Source: Flavivirga aquimarina
GTDB lineage: Bacteria > Bacteroidota > Bacteroidia > Flavobacteriales > Flavobacteriaceae
Reading direction: 5' to 3'
DNA: 64,000 bases
Assembly (NCBI RefSeq): GCF_030540835.1
Contig: NZ_JAUOEK010000131.1
Location: 1 to 64,000 of the forward strand
Positions 26,324 through 36,800 of the stretch are shown here, one piece after another. Numbering within the stretch: position 1 is the stretch's first letter; each line of letters begins with the position of its first letter. The translations under genes and the position numbers were made by a program. Under the pieces are notes generated by a model. That model did no database searches, was not told the DNA's origin, and saw nothing but the letters and a program-made list of their open reading frames with translations.

Positions 26324-27955
26324 ATGAAGCCTATTTTTATAGTTATAAGTATCTTTTTTTCTTGTTTAATTTCAGCACAAACCAAAGAGGTTCTTTTTTT
26401 ATGGCCAAATGAAGTGCCTGGAGAAACGGAACCTAAACATGAACCTGTTCAAACAGATAACACAAGTGGAGATGTTATAAGGCTAACCAATATTACCAAT
26501 CCGTCATTAACCGTTTTTAAACCAGAAAAACCTAATAATTCTAAGGCAGCAGTCATAGTATCTCCTGGAGGTGGGTATAGTATTTTGGCTGTAAATAAAG
26601 AAGGATATGAAATAGCAGAATGGCTTAATACTTTAGGATATACAGCTTTTGTATTACAATATCGTGTGCCAAAAAAACGAAAAGGCGCATTGCAAGATAT
26701 ACAACGTGCTATTCGAACAGTACGAAGCAAAGCATCTGTTTATAATCTGAACCCTCAAAAAATAGGTGTTTTGGGGTTTTCAGCAGGAGGTCACTTATCT
26801 GCTCTAGCCTCAACAAGCTATAAAAAAGACGCTTACCCCAAAATAGACGCTATTGATGAATTATCAAGTCGTCCAAATTTTTCAATGCTTGTTTATCCAG
26901 CATACCTTGATAAAGGTGAAAATAAAAGTATAAGTCCAGAATTAGAGATTAACCAAAATACACCACCATTTTTTATTTTCGGGACAATGGATGACCGCTA
27001 TGGAAACAGTCCTTTAGTAATGGCAACCGCTTTAAGAAATAAAAAAGTACCTGTTGCATTACACATGCTATCTGAAGGTGGACATGGTTATGGCTTACGA
27101 AAAGGAAATATAGCTGCTAAAACATGGCTAGATTTAGCCGAAATATGGTTGAATAAGATGGTTAAATCCAGAGCACTAGCCAAGTATGAAAGAACTATTA
27201 ATTTCCCACAAGTTATTGAGTTTCCTAAAAGAATTCCAAAAAAGAAAGATGTTTGGGTTTTTATGATGGCAGGGCAATCTAATATGGCTGGTCGTGGATT
27301 TGTAGAACCGCAAGACACCATTCCATCTGAGCGTATTTTAACAATAAATAAAGAGAATGATATTATTCTAGCCAAAGAACCACTCCATTTTTACGAACCA
27401 AAAATGGGCGGATTAGATAGTGGTTTGTCATTTGCAAAAAGCCTTTTAAAAGACATTCCAAAAAACGTATCCATATTACTAATTCCTACGGCAGTTGGAG
27501 GTAGTTCGATAAATAAATGGGTTAACGATTCTGTACATCGCGATGTGAAGTTATTATCAAATTTTAAAGAGAAAGTCGTTTTAGCTAAAAAATATGGAAC
27601 AGTAAAAGGCATATTATGGCACCAAGGAGAAAGTGATGCAAATAAAAAAAAGATTCCGAAATACAATAAAAACTTAGCGATTCTATTTAAAACATTTAGA
27701 AAATCTGTTGGAAATAAAACCTTACCCATTTTAATGGGCGAACTTGGTTCTTACTCAAAAAAGAAAGAATCTTGGATAGCAATAAATAACGCTATAAATA
27801 AATATGCTTCAAAAGACAGGTACATTTCTGTTGTTAAAACATCTGATTTAAAAGATAAAGGTGATAAACTACATTTTAACTCAGAAGGTCAAAGAATGAT
27901 GGGAAAACGATTTGCAGAAGCATATATTGAACTCATAAAACCAAAAAACAAATGA
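26324..27955 (+). CDS. Two-domain carbohydrate esterase: alpha/beta hydrolase plus SGNH (sialate O-acetylesterase/CE6-like)
   Basis: The 543-residue secreted protein (signal peptide cleaved near LISAQ) joins two esterase folds. Residues about 30-275 are an alpha/beta hydrolase with an oxyanion GGGYS motif, nucleophile Ser153 in GFSAGGH, an acid in GTMDDRYG and a His in EGGHGYG. Residues about 305-540 are an SGNH hydrolase: Ser319 in AGQSNMAG, WHQGESDA, and Asp514/His517 in DKLH, as in sialate O-acetylesterases and CE6 acetylxylan esterases. It probably removes O-acetyl or other acyl groups so that the glycosidases can proceed. Its stop overlaps the next start (ATGA), so translation of the PI-PLC is coupled to it. 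Confidence 0.9.
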   Translation: MKPIFIVISIFFSCLISAQTKEVLFLWPNEVPGETEPKHEPVQTDNTSGDVIRLTNITNPSLTVFKPEKPNNSKAAVIVSPGGGYSILAVNKEGYEIAEWLNTLGYTAFVLQYRVPKKRKGALQDIQRAIRTVRSKASVYNLNPQKIGVLGFSAGGHLSALASTSYKKDAYPKIDAIDELSSRPNFSMLVYPAYLDKGENKSISPELEINQNTPPFFIFGTMDDRYGNSPLVMATALRNKKVPVALHMLSEGGHGYGLRKGNIAAKTWLDLAEIWLNKMVKSRALAKYERTINFPQVIEFPKRIPKKKDVWVFMMAGQSNMAGRGFVEPQDTIPSERILTINKENDIILAKEPLHFYEPKMGGLDSGLSFAKSLLKDIPKNVSILLIPTAVGGSSINKWVNDSVHRDVKLLSNFKEKVVLAKKYGTVKGILWHQGESDANKKKIPKYNKNLAILFKTFRKSVGNKTLPILMGELGSYSKKKESWIAINNAINKYASKDRYISVVKTSDLKDKGDKLHFNSEGQRMMGKRFAEAYIELIKPKNK

Positions 27956-29031
27956 GCATGTTTAAAATCAATACTAGCATCTGTTTTATATTTATATTTT
28001 CTTTTATCGCATGCCATAACAGTGATATTCGACTTAATGATATTCAAGTTATTGGCAGCCATAATTCCTATAAAATTCCTATTGAAGAACCACTTTGGAA
28101 CTATTTACATAGTGTAGATTCTTCACAGGCAAAAGCCTTACAGTATGGTCATATAACATTAGAGGAACAGTTAAATTTAGGGTTGCGCAACTTGGAATTA
28201 GATGTGTTTCACGACCCAAAAGGGGGCTATTATTCGACCCCAAAAGGTTTGGAAATTGTAAGAACCATGGGAGCAACCCCTTTAGCATTTGATAAAGCGG
28301 AAAAGCTAAAACATCCTGGGCTTAAAATGTTCCATGTTCAAGATGTGGATTTTAGAAGTCATTATTTATTATTTAAAGAAGGATTGCAAGCACTAAAAAA
28401 TTGGTCTGATAACAATCCAAGCCATACCCCTATTTTCATATTAATAAATGCCAAAGACCAAAAAATACCTGGTACTAAAGAACCGCTAACGTTTACAAAA
28501 GAGGCATTAGATAGTATTGATATCGAAATTAAGAGTGTTTTTTCTAACGATAAATTAATAACACCAGATTTGGTTCGGGGTGATTTTGAAACTTTAGAAG
28601 CCGCTATTTTAACAAAAGGATGGCCAGAGTTAGAAGCATTAAAAGGACGGTTTATTTTTGTTTTAGATGAAAAAGAGGATAAAATAAATAGGTATTTAGA
28701 AAATCATCTGTCTTTAAAAAACAGAGCCTTATTTGTGAACAGTAAAGAAGGAAATCCTGAAGCTGCATTTAGAATTGTAAACAATCCTGTTACAGATTTC
28801 CACTATATAAAAGAATTAGTTAAAAAAGGCTATTTAGTACGCACACGAGCAGACGCAGGGACTAAAGAAGCTCGTGAAAATAATTATAACCGATTCGAAA
28901 AAGCAAAAGAGTCAGGAGCGCAAATTATTTCGACAGATTATTACGTGCCTTCAACATTATTCTCTTCAACTTTTAAAGTGAGTTTTGAAAACAATAAATA
29001 TGAACGACTAAAAAATGAGACTCATGATTAA
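27952..29031 (+). CDS. Calcium-dependent phosphoinositide phospholipase C-like lipoprotein (PI-PLC-C1 family)
   Basis: The 359-residue lipoprotein (FSFIAC, Cys 21) matches the Ca-dependent PI-PLC family known from Streptomyces (PI-PLC-C1). The opening VIGSHNSYK (catalytic His37), EQLNLGLRNLELDVFHDPKGG with the acidic Ca ligands at 82 and 84, and FHVQDVDFRS with a second His at 128 are characteristic. VRTRADAGTKEARENN and GAQIISTDYYVP complete the TIM barrel. Such enzymes cut the phosphodiester of phosphatidylinositol-type lipids, releasing inositol phosphate or its cyclic form. Finding one inside a glycoside hydrolase operon is unusual and links the PUL to myo-inositol oxygenase at 38079. It overlaps the esterase gene by 4 bp and the GH115 gene by 17 bp (8 bp if the second ATG of that gene is used). 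Confidence 0.85.
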   Translation: MSMFKINTSICFIFIFSFIACHNSDIRLNDIQVIGSHNSYKIPIEEPLWNYLHSVDSSQAKALQYGHITLEEQLNLGLRNLELDVFHDPKGGYYSTPKGLEIVRTMGATPLAFDKAEKLKHPGLKMFHVQDVDFRSHYLLFKEGLQALKNWSDNNPSHTPIFILINAKDQKIPGTKEPLTFTKEALDSIDIEIKSVFSNDKLITPDLVRGDFETLEAAILTKGWPELEALKGRFIFVLDEKEDKINRYLENHLSLKNRALFVNSKEGNPEAAFRIVNNPVTDFHYIKELVKKGYLVRTRADAGTKEARENNYNRFEKAKESGAQIISTDYYVPSTLFSSTFKVSFENNKYERLKNETHD

Positions 29032-31990
29032 AAAAATAATTATAATAATTATTTGTTGTCAATTTGGAATTTTAAATGCGCAACAAGGTCTTTCAGAATT
29101 CACAATTGTAGATAATACGACATCGACTTCTATTTTAATAGATAAAAAAGATGCTAAAGTTGTTGAAATTGCTTCGCAAATCTTTGCTGAAGATGTATTT
29201 AAAATTTCAGACAAAAAAGTATCAGTCATTACAAAAAAAACAAATCAATCCTATGTAATTATTGCAGGAACGATTGGTAAAAGTAAATTTATTGATGCGC
29301 TTATATCAAATGGAAAAATTAACGTTACAGAGTTTAAAGGACAATGGGAACGTTATGCTATTCAAGTAGTAAATAACCCTTTAAAAGGTATTGATAAAGC
29401 ATTGGTTGTTATTGGAAGCGATAGAAGAGGAACCGCTTATGGTATCTTAGAATTATCTAGAATGATTGGAATTTCGCCATGGGAATGGTGGGCAGATGTA
29501 ACCCCGGAAAAGAAGCATGAAATTAGTTTATCTGTTGAGAACATAGTGTCTAAAGGGCCTTCTGTTAAATACAGAGGTGTCTTTTTAAATGACGAAGATT
29601 GGGGTTTACAACGTTGGGCAGCTCTAAATTATGAACCTGAAACTGGTGATATTGGTCCTAAAACATACGCTAAAATATTTGAATTGTTATTGCGTTTGCG
29701 CGCTAATACCATTTGGCCTGCGATGCATTCTAGCACAAAACCTTTCTATTCATATCCAAAAAACAAAGAAGTTGCCGATAATTATGCGATAGTTATAGGT
29801 ACCTCACATGCAGAGCCTATGTTGAGTAACATAAATACCGAATGGCGTCATGCCACCATGGGTGAATACCGTTACGATACTAATTCCGACGTCATAAAAG
29901 ATTTGTTTACCAAGCGCGTAAAAGAAACCTCAAAATATGAAGGTATTTATACAACAGGTATGCGAGGCGAACATGATTCCCCTATGATTGTTGGAGAAGA
30001 TGATACCGATTCGCAAGTACAATTATTGGAAAAAGTTATTACAGACCAGCGTAATATTTTAAAAACAGAGACAAAAAAGAATCCAAATACAATTCCACAA
30101 GCGTTTGTACCTTATAAAGAAGTGTTGAAATATTACCAAAGCGGACTAAAACTACCTGAGGACATCACTTTAGTTTGGACCGATGATAATTATGGCTACA
30201 TCCGCCAGTTAAGCAACCCAGAAGAGCAAAAACGTACTGGTGGTGCAGGTGTGTATTACCACACATCCTATTGGGGGCGTCCGCACGATTATTTATGGTT
30301 AAACTCCACCAATCCGGTATTAATGTGGGAAGAAATGTCTAAAGCTTACGAGTTTCAATCGCGTGATATTTGGATTTTAAATTGTGGCGATATTAAACCA
30401 CATGAGTATAATATCGAATTGTTTTTAGATATGGGATGGGATATGACTCATTTCGAAAAAAGCAGTGCTGTAAAAGACCACACAACAAAGTGGGCAGCTC
30501 GAGAATTTGGAAAAAACACCTCGGAAGAAATAACCGATTTATTAACAGAAAATAACAGATTAGCATTTATAAGGCGTCCAGAATTTATGGCATGGAGTCA
30601 AGTAGAACCTGTTACCAAAGAAGGCGAAACAGAACTCACACAGTTTCATTATGGCGATGAAGTAAATACCAGAATAAAAAGCTATCAAAATTTAATTGAA
30701 GCAACAGAAAGCATTTACAAAAACATTAATAAAAACCGTAAAGATGCTTTTTATCAACTGGTGTATTATCCTGTTATTGGAGCTTCAAAATTAAACTTGA
30801 AATGGCTGTATAGTTTCAAAAATAAGTTTACAGCAAAACAAGGTCGGGAAAGTGCCAATGTTTTTGGACAAAAATCGATAGACGCTTATACAAGGATTCA
30901 ACAAGAAACAGACTATTATAATACCAAACTGCAAAATGGTAAGTGGCATCATATTATGACTATGTCTCCCAGGTTTTTACCCGTGTTCTCACAACCAGCA
31001 CTATCACATGTTAAAAATCAAAAAGCCTCTATCGGTTTAGCTTTAGAGGGCTATCAAATGGAAGTTAATCAAGATATTATAAACAGCTATGCCGATGTAT
31101 TACCTGTTTTTAATAGTTATACTAATAGCAACTATTTTATTGACGTATTTTTAAAAGGACAAGGCACTGTTGCGTGGGAAGCTAAGCCTAAAGCAGACTG
31201 GATTAAAATTTCGGAAACTAAAGGCACTTTAAATAATAACGCAGGTAATGAAGAAAAACGGCTGTGGGTAAGCATAGATTGGGCTAAAGTGCCCAAAGGC
31301 GAAAATAAAAAAGAAGCACCACTGGGGCATGATTTCCAATTAATTCCACCAAGTTATAAAGTAAATAGTGCTATCGATTTTGTATCGGGAGATAAAATAA
31401 TTACCATAGGCATTTCTGTTTATAACCCCGAATATGATATACTAAAAGACTACTCTGGTTTTATTGAAGATAAAGGGTTTATTTCTATAAACGCAGAAAA
31501 TTTTAGCAGAAAAAAGAGTGGCACACAAGCCAATTGGGAAATTTTTGAAGGTATCGGCTATACCAATAATGTGATTACAGCTTTACCAAGAACCGCAAAA
31601 TCTGAAGTCGATTTAAAATCAATTGAACAAAATAGCCCCGCATTAGAATATGACTTTTATGCTTTTAATTTTGGCGAGGTTGACGTAAGACTACAAGCAA
31701 TTCCAACCCATGCTCCTCATACAGGAAGGGGGGTACGATGCGCTGTTGCCATTGATGATGCAGAACCTGTTATTGTAGATTTTCAAACCTTTGGAAGAAG
31801 TGATACATGGAAGCAAAATGTACTTAAAAATGCATCGGTAAAATCTGTGAAGCAAATTGTAAATAAGGCTGGAAAACATACACTTAAAATCTGGATGGTA
31901 GACCCTGGAGTCATGTTAGATCAAATTTTAATAGATTTAGGGGGTTGGAAATCTAGTTATGCGTTTCCTAATGAAACATTTAAAAAATAA
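29015..31990 (+). CDS. GH115 alpha-glucuronidase
   Basis: The 991-residue secreted protein is a full GH115 enzyme. The signal peptide ends near ILNAQ; a second in-frame ATG at 29024 is an equally good start. The N-terminal domain ends with VIGSDRRGTAYGILELSRMIGISPWEWWADV. The catalytic part shows FLNDEDWGLQRWA, LLLRLRANTIWPAMH, IGTSHAEPML, EGIYTTGMRGEHDSPM, LVWTDDNYGYIRQL and GAGVYYHTSYWGRPHDYLWLN. Two C-terminal beta-rich domains follow. GH115 enzymes remove (4-O-methyl-)glucuronic acid from inner or terminal positions, classically from xylan and sometimes from arabinogalactan. Here it would supply glucuronate for UxaC and could also open a glucuronosyl-inositol bond, which is inference. Confidence 0.95.
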   Translation: MRLMIKKIIIIIICCQFGILNAQQGLSEFTIVDNTTSTSILIDKKDAKVVEIASQIFAEDVFKISDKKVSVITKKTNQSYVIIAGTIGKSKFIDALISNGKINVTEFKGQWERYAIQVVNNPLKGIDKALVVIGSDRRGTAYGILELSRMIGISPWEWWADVTPEKKHEISLSVENIVSKGPSVKYRGVFLNDEDWGLQRWAALNYEPETGDIGPKTYAKIFELLLRLRANTIWPAMHSSTKPFYSYPKNKEVADNYAIVIGTSHAEPMLSNINTEWRHATMGEYRYDTNSDVIKDLFTKRVKETSKYEGIYTTGMRGEHDSPMIVGEDDTDSQVQLLEKVITDQRNILKTETKKNPNTIPQAFVPYKEVLKYYQSGLKLPEDITLVWTDDNYGYIRQLSNPEEQKRTGGAGVYYHTSYWGRPHDYLWLNSTNPVLMWEEMSKAYEFQSRDIWILNCGDIKPHEYNIELFLDMGWDMTHFEKSSAVKDHTTKWAAREFGKNTSEEITDLLTENNRLAFIRRPEFMAWSQVEPVTKEGETELTQFHYGDEVNTRIKSYQNLIEATESIYKNINKNRKDAFYQLVYYPVIGASKLNLKWLYSFKNKFTAKQGRESANVFGQKSIDAYTRIQQETDYYNTKLQNGKWHHIMTMSPRFLPVFSQPALSHVKNQKASIGLALEGYQMEVNQDIINSYADVLPVFNSYTNSNYFIDVFLKGQGTVAWEAKPKADWIKISETKGTLNNNAGNEEKRLWVSIDWAKVPKGENKKEAPLGHDFQLIPPSYKVNSAIDFVSGDKIITIGISVYNPEYDILKDYSGFIEDKGFISINAENFSRKKSGTQANWEIFEGIGYTNNVITALPRTAKSEVDLKSIEQNSPALEYDFYAFNFGEVDVRLQAIPTHAPHTGRGVRCAVAIDDAEPVIVDFQTFGRSDTWKQNVLKNASVKSVKQIVNKAGKHTLKIWMVDPGVMLDQILIDLGGWKSSYAFPNETFKK

Positions 31991-32010
31991 TTTTTAGTTT
32001 TTACATATAA

Positions 32011-33849
32011 ATGCAAATTTTAAAAACCATAGTATCTCTCTTCTTTTTGGTTGTAGTAATATCTTGTAAAAAAAATCAAGATTTACCACCAGAAAATATT
32101 CAGATAGCGTTTTTAGCAGATGTGCATTTTCAAGATATTTATGGCACGTTTCAAGACGCTAATTACAAAGGCATAAAAAATCCGGTAACAGGTGAGTTCG
32201 TTAATATAAGAACCATGAATTCACAATTAAAATCTACCAGAATTTTCAATGAAAATTACTTTGCTTTTTTAGCTGCTTTAGATGATATTTCTAAAAGAGG
32301 TATTAAAATAGTTGTACTTCCTGGAGATTTTAGTGATGATGGCCAACCAATACATGTTAAGGGGTTGAGACGTGTTCTAGACAAGTATTCAGAGAAATAC
32401 AATATCTCATTTTTTGCCACAACAGGTAACCATGATCCTGTTAGGCCTTTTTCCAAAGAAGCCTTAAAAAAAGACTTTTTGGGTGAAGGCGGTAAAGAAC
32501 AAATTATCGCGAGTTCAGAAAGCAAATTAAAACCATTACAAGATGGTCAATTAAAACCAATCATAACATCAGGAATAAAAAACTGGGGGTATAAAGACAT
32601 TTTAAATGAAATGTCCGATTTTGGATTTTATCCAAAACAAGACTATCTCTATTGGGAAACCCCATTTTCAAACTATACTTATACAAACTATAGTTTTAAA
32701 GAAGCACGTGAGGCATCTCCCTTAGAGAAAAGAGTATATCCCATTCAACATAATACTGCATTTCTTCCAGATGCAAGTTATTTAGTAGAACCCGTAGAAG
32801 ATATTTGGCTTTTAGCAATAGATGCGAATGTATATATTCCAAAGGAAAAAACATTAGGCTTAGAATCTAATCCAGATGACTATACAGGAGCAAGTATTGG
32901 TTATAATAATGTGTTATCTCATAAAAACCATCTCGTAGATTGGGTTAAAAATGTATCAGCAGAGGCTAAAGCACATGGTAAAACATTAATTGCTTTTAGT
33001 CATTATCCTATGGTTGATTTTAATGACGATGCCTCTTTAGAAATGAAAGCATTTTTTGGTTCGAACAAAATGCAATTACATCGTGTCCCGAACGAAGATG
33101 TTTCTAAAACATTTGCAAATGCAGGTATTCAAATACATTTTGGCGGACACATGCATATAAACGATACAGGTGTTAGAACGGCTGCAAAAGGGACATTATT
33201 CAATATACAAACACCATCATTAGCAGCATATATACCGGCCTATAAAATATTAACCGTACATTCAGATTATGAATTTGATATAGAAACTGTGGTTACAGAT
33301 TCTGTTTATAATTTCAATAAGCTGTTTCCACTTTATGAGCAAGAACATACACACTTAGAAAGCATAGAGAAGATTAATATTTGGAATAAAGATATTCTTA
33401 AAACCGAAAACTATAAGGAGTTTACTAAATGGCATTTAAAAGAGTTAACGCGGCTTCGGTTTATACCGAAAGATTGGCCTAAAACATTTACCGATGCTGT
33501 TTTAAAATCTTCAGGAAAAGATTTGTTATTAATGGGTCAAAATAATAAACAAATAATCAATCAACAATTAGCATCAAAAAAATGGCTTTTAAACGATTTT
33601 GAAAACTGGACAGGTTTCGATATGGTTTTTGATTTTTACAGATTAAGAAGTGCAGACGAGTTAGCCATAGCCGATATTGGATTAAAACGATTGGAGCAAT
33701 ATCAATTTGTATGTGATCAATTAGCAAAATCTGGAGATGAAACATTTGCATTGTGGCAAAGTATATTGATGAAGACAGTAAACGGATACCCTTCTAATCA
33801 TTTCAAAATCAACTTAAAAACGGGTTCAATAGAACGAATAAATCCATAA
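32011..33849 (+). CDS. Calcineurin-like metallophosphoesterase lipoprotein
   Basis: The 612-residue lipoprotein (VVVISC lipobox, Cys 19) has all five metallophosphoesterase blocks: FLADVHF (Asp37/His39), LPGDFSDDG, TTGNHD, AFSHYP, and HFGGHMHIND. These two-metal enzymes hydrolyse phosphomonoesters or phosphodiesters. The catalytic domain reaches about residue 410; the remaining 200 residues are helical and unassigned. It starts 20 bp after GH115 and is the last enzyme before the regulator. Beside a PI-PLC it could remove phosphate from inositol phosphates, giving free inositol for import and oxidation; the sequence alone does not fix the substrate. It should act in the periplasm or on the surface. 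Confidence 0.88.
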   Translation: MQILKTIVSLFFLVVVISCKKNQDLPPENIQIAFLADVHFQDIYGTFQDANYKGIKNPVTGEFVNIRTMNSQLKSTRIFNENYFAFLAALDDISKRGIKIVVLPGDFSDDGQPIHVKGLRRVLDKYSEKYNISFFATTGNHDPVRPFSKEALKKDFLGEGGKEQIIASSESKLKPLQDGQLKPIITSGIKNWGYKDILNEMSDFGFYPKQDYLYWETPFSNYTYTNYSFKEAREASPLEKRVYPIQHNTAFLPDASYLVEPVEDIWLLAIDANVYIPKEKTLGLESNPDDYTGASIGYNNVLSHKNHLVDWVKNVSAEAKAHGKTLIAFSHYPMVDFNDDASLEMKAFFGSNKMQLHRVPNEDVSKTFANAGIQIHFGGHMHINDTGVRTAAKGTLFNIQTPSLAAYIPAYKILTVHSDYEFDIETVVTDSVYNFNKLFPLYEQEHTHLESIEKINIWNKDILKTENYKEFTKWHLKELTRLRFIPKDWPKTFTDAVLKSSGKDLLLMGQNNKQIINQQLASKKWLLNDFENWTGFDMVFDFYRLRSADELAIADIGLKRLEQYQFVCDQLAKSGDETFALWQSILMKTVNGYPSNHFKINLKTGSIERINP

Positions 33850-33881
33850 ATAATTATTAAATTGTATACATAATTTACCTT

Positions 33882-36800
33882 ATGAGACACCATTTTATTA
33901 TAATATGTTTGTGCATTTTTTCTTTTTTTAGTTCGAATTCTCAGAATATAAAATTCGAGCATTATAATGACAATAGCGGATTGTCTCATAACTCCGTACG
34001 CCATATTGTTCAAGATAAACATGGCTTTTTATGGCTAGGAACATTTTCAGGTCTTAACCGTTTTGATGGCTATGAGTTTAAGTCATATTTAAGTTCTTCA
34101 CTAGAAGAAAATAAAATTTATAACGACGATATTACAGATCTGGAACTTGATGAAACATCAAATAATCTCTGGATAGGTACAAGAAAAGGGTTGACTCTTT
34201 TTAAAACTGACACGCATGAATTTACAACATTTTTACCTCAACCCAATAACCCAAATAGCCTACCAGATGAAGAAATTCGATCTGTATATGTAGATAAATT
34301 TAAACGTGTTTGGGTTGGTACCAAAACAAAAGGTGTCTATCTGTTTTTTTTAGAAGAAAATCGATTCGAAAAAATAGAAATAAAAGATTTTGAATATATA
34401 AAAGCTTTTTTTGAGGATAGAAAAGGCAATATTTGGGTGGGAAGTTATGGTGCAGGTGCTGTAGCTAAAATCACGTTAGACACCAATGGAGATGTCGCTC
34501 AAATTATTAATTACACACTAGATATCCCTAATTCAAACGATAAGAACCCCTATCTTAATTTTATATATGAAGACATTAAGTCCGATATATTTGTTGGTAC
34601 CAGAGAAGGCTTGTACAAACTCAACAAAACTATCAATAAGTTTGTAAATATTTATATAGAAGACGATACTATTAGAGATAATTTAGGCCCCTACTTTTTA
34701 TCGGTGGCTCTGGCTCCAGATGGAAAATATTGGGTTGGAACTTTAGGAGGATTATTGGTATGCAACCGGCTAGAAGATATAGCAAAAGGTGATTTTCAAT
34801 GGCATTATGCCGTATTATCAGATAACACGTCTTTAGTTGACAACTTAATTTCTGCATTGTATTTTGATGCTTCTGGAGTTCTTTGGATTGGAACGGAGGA
34901 TGGGTTAGACAAATACGATCCTTACGAAAACCAATTTAATCTCAATAAAGATATTTCTAAGTTTATTGGTAATAAAGCACCTCGAATAAGAGGGTTTTCT
35001 AAAACAAATGATGATAAATTAATTGTTGCAACACGACATAATGGACTTTTTATTTCTACAAAAGACAATTTTAAACCTTTATATAATAATCAAAAAGATA
35101 TTGCCAGTATCTATTCAGTAAATGGAACAACTTTTTATTGCGGTTTGTGGAATGGCAAAATATTGGTTTACGATTATATAAATAATACTTCTAAAGAGAT
35201 TGACATAGGTTTTGACCAATCACCCGTTTTTGCTTTCGAAAACATAGGAGATAATATGCTTATGCTTGGTTCTTTTGGAGAAGGCGCTATTGTTTTAAAT
35301 ACTAAAACATTAAAAGTAGAAAACTTTATAGGTGTGTTATTACCAGAGTTTCAAATAAATGAAATTGTTAAAGATAACAACGAAAATATATGGTTTGCCA
35401 CTGAAACCGGTGTTGTAAAATATAACATGAAATCTGAATTAATTAAGTCTTACAAAGAACTTTCTAACGAAAATTATGGCCTTCCCCATGATAATGTAAG
35501 TGATATTTTGTTTGACGAAAAAGGACAACTATGGGCAGCAACACGTATGGGGTTAAGTTTATACGACACTTTAATAGATAATTTTAAGCCTTTAAAACAA
35601 CCTAATGAACTTGCCGGGAAATGGGTTACAGATATATTAACAGACACAAATGGTGATTTATGGTTAAACATGAATAATAATAGTGTTGCCAGACTTAAAA
35701 CGAATCTTGAAGATTTTAATATTTACCATGTAAATAGTGGAAATAGATTAGATGTTTTTAGCTCCAGCGGCTTTTATAACTTCGGTAATTCTAACATTTA
35801 CTTAGGAGGTAAAAATGGGATTATCTATTTCTCGCCTTATACTATTAATGAAAACAAATGGTCTCCAACACCAATGATTACTGAGTTTAAAATTCAGAAT
35901 GAAGAAGTAATTCCTGGTATAGAAATTAACAATCAAGTTCCTTTAGTTACAGATTTAAACCATTCTAAAAGTGTAACACTTAATTATAAAAACAGAAATT
36001 TTTCATTTCACTTTTCAGCACCATCTTATGCCAACGAAAAATTAAATAAGTTTGAGTATATGTTAGAGGGGTTTGATGAAAGTTGGGTTCCTGCGAGTAG
36101 CAATTCCAGAACAATACAGTACACAAATCTATTTCCAGGAGATTACATATTTAAAATAAAATCTGCAAATAGTGATGGCCATTGGAGCAAAACTACATCA
36201 TATAAAATAAAAATTACACCGCCTTTCTGGTTAACATACCAAGCCTTTATATTATTTCTATTAACCTTTTTAATTGTCTCTTATTTTATAAGAAGAGAGG
36301 CTAAAAATCGTATTAGGCTAAAACAAGAACTCGTTACAGAAAAAGTAAACAGAGAACGAGACATAAAATTAAATAATGAAAAACTACGGTTTTTCACTAA
36401 TATCTCGCATGAATTAAGAACGCCTTTAACCCTTATTTTAGGTCCCGTAAAACAATTAATTGAAGAAGGGAAAGAAAATGGCAGTACGTACCAAAAAAGT
36501 AGATTCAACCTCATCCATCAAAATGCAAGTAGATTATTAAATTTAGTAAACCAAGTCCTTGATTTTAGAAAAGCACAAACAGGAGAACTAAAACTTAAAG
36601 TTACAAAAACAGATATTCTTGCCTATTCTAAAAATATTTTCGATTCTTTTAAAGAACTGGCTTATAATAAACAAATCACGTTAAATTTTATTTCAGAGAA
36701 TGATACTTTAATTGGTTGGGTAGACAATGATAAATATGATAAAATTCTTTATAATCTTTTATCCAATGCGATAAAATTTACTAACAAATATGGAAACATC

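Noticed and set aside
29015-33849. A pure glucuronoxylan PUL as a full explanation
   Set aside because: GH115, GH3, esterase and xylAB fit xylan, but no GH10, GH11, GH43 or GH30 endo-acting enzyme is present, and PI-PLC, phosphatase and MIOX are unexplained. It is kept as an alternative, not preferred.
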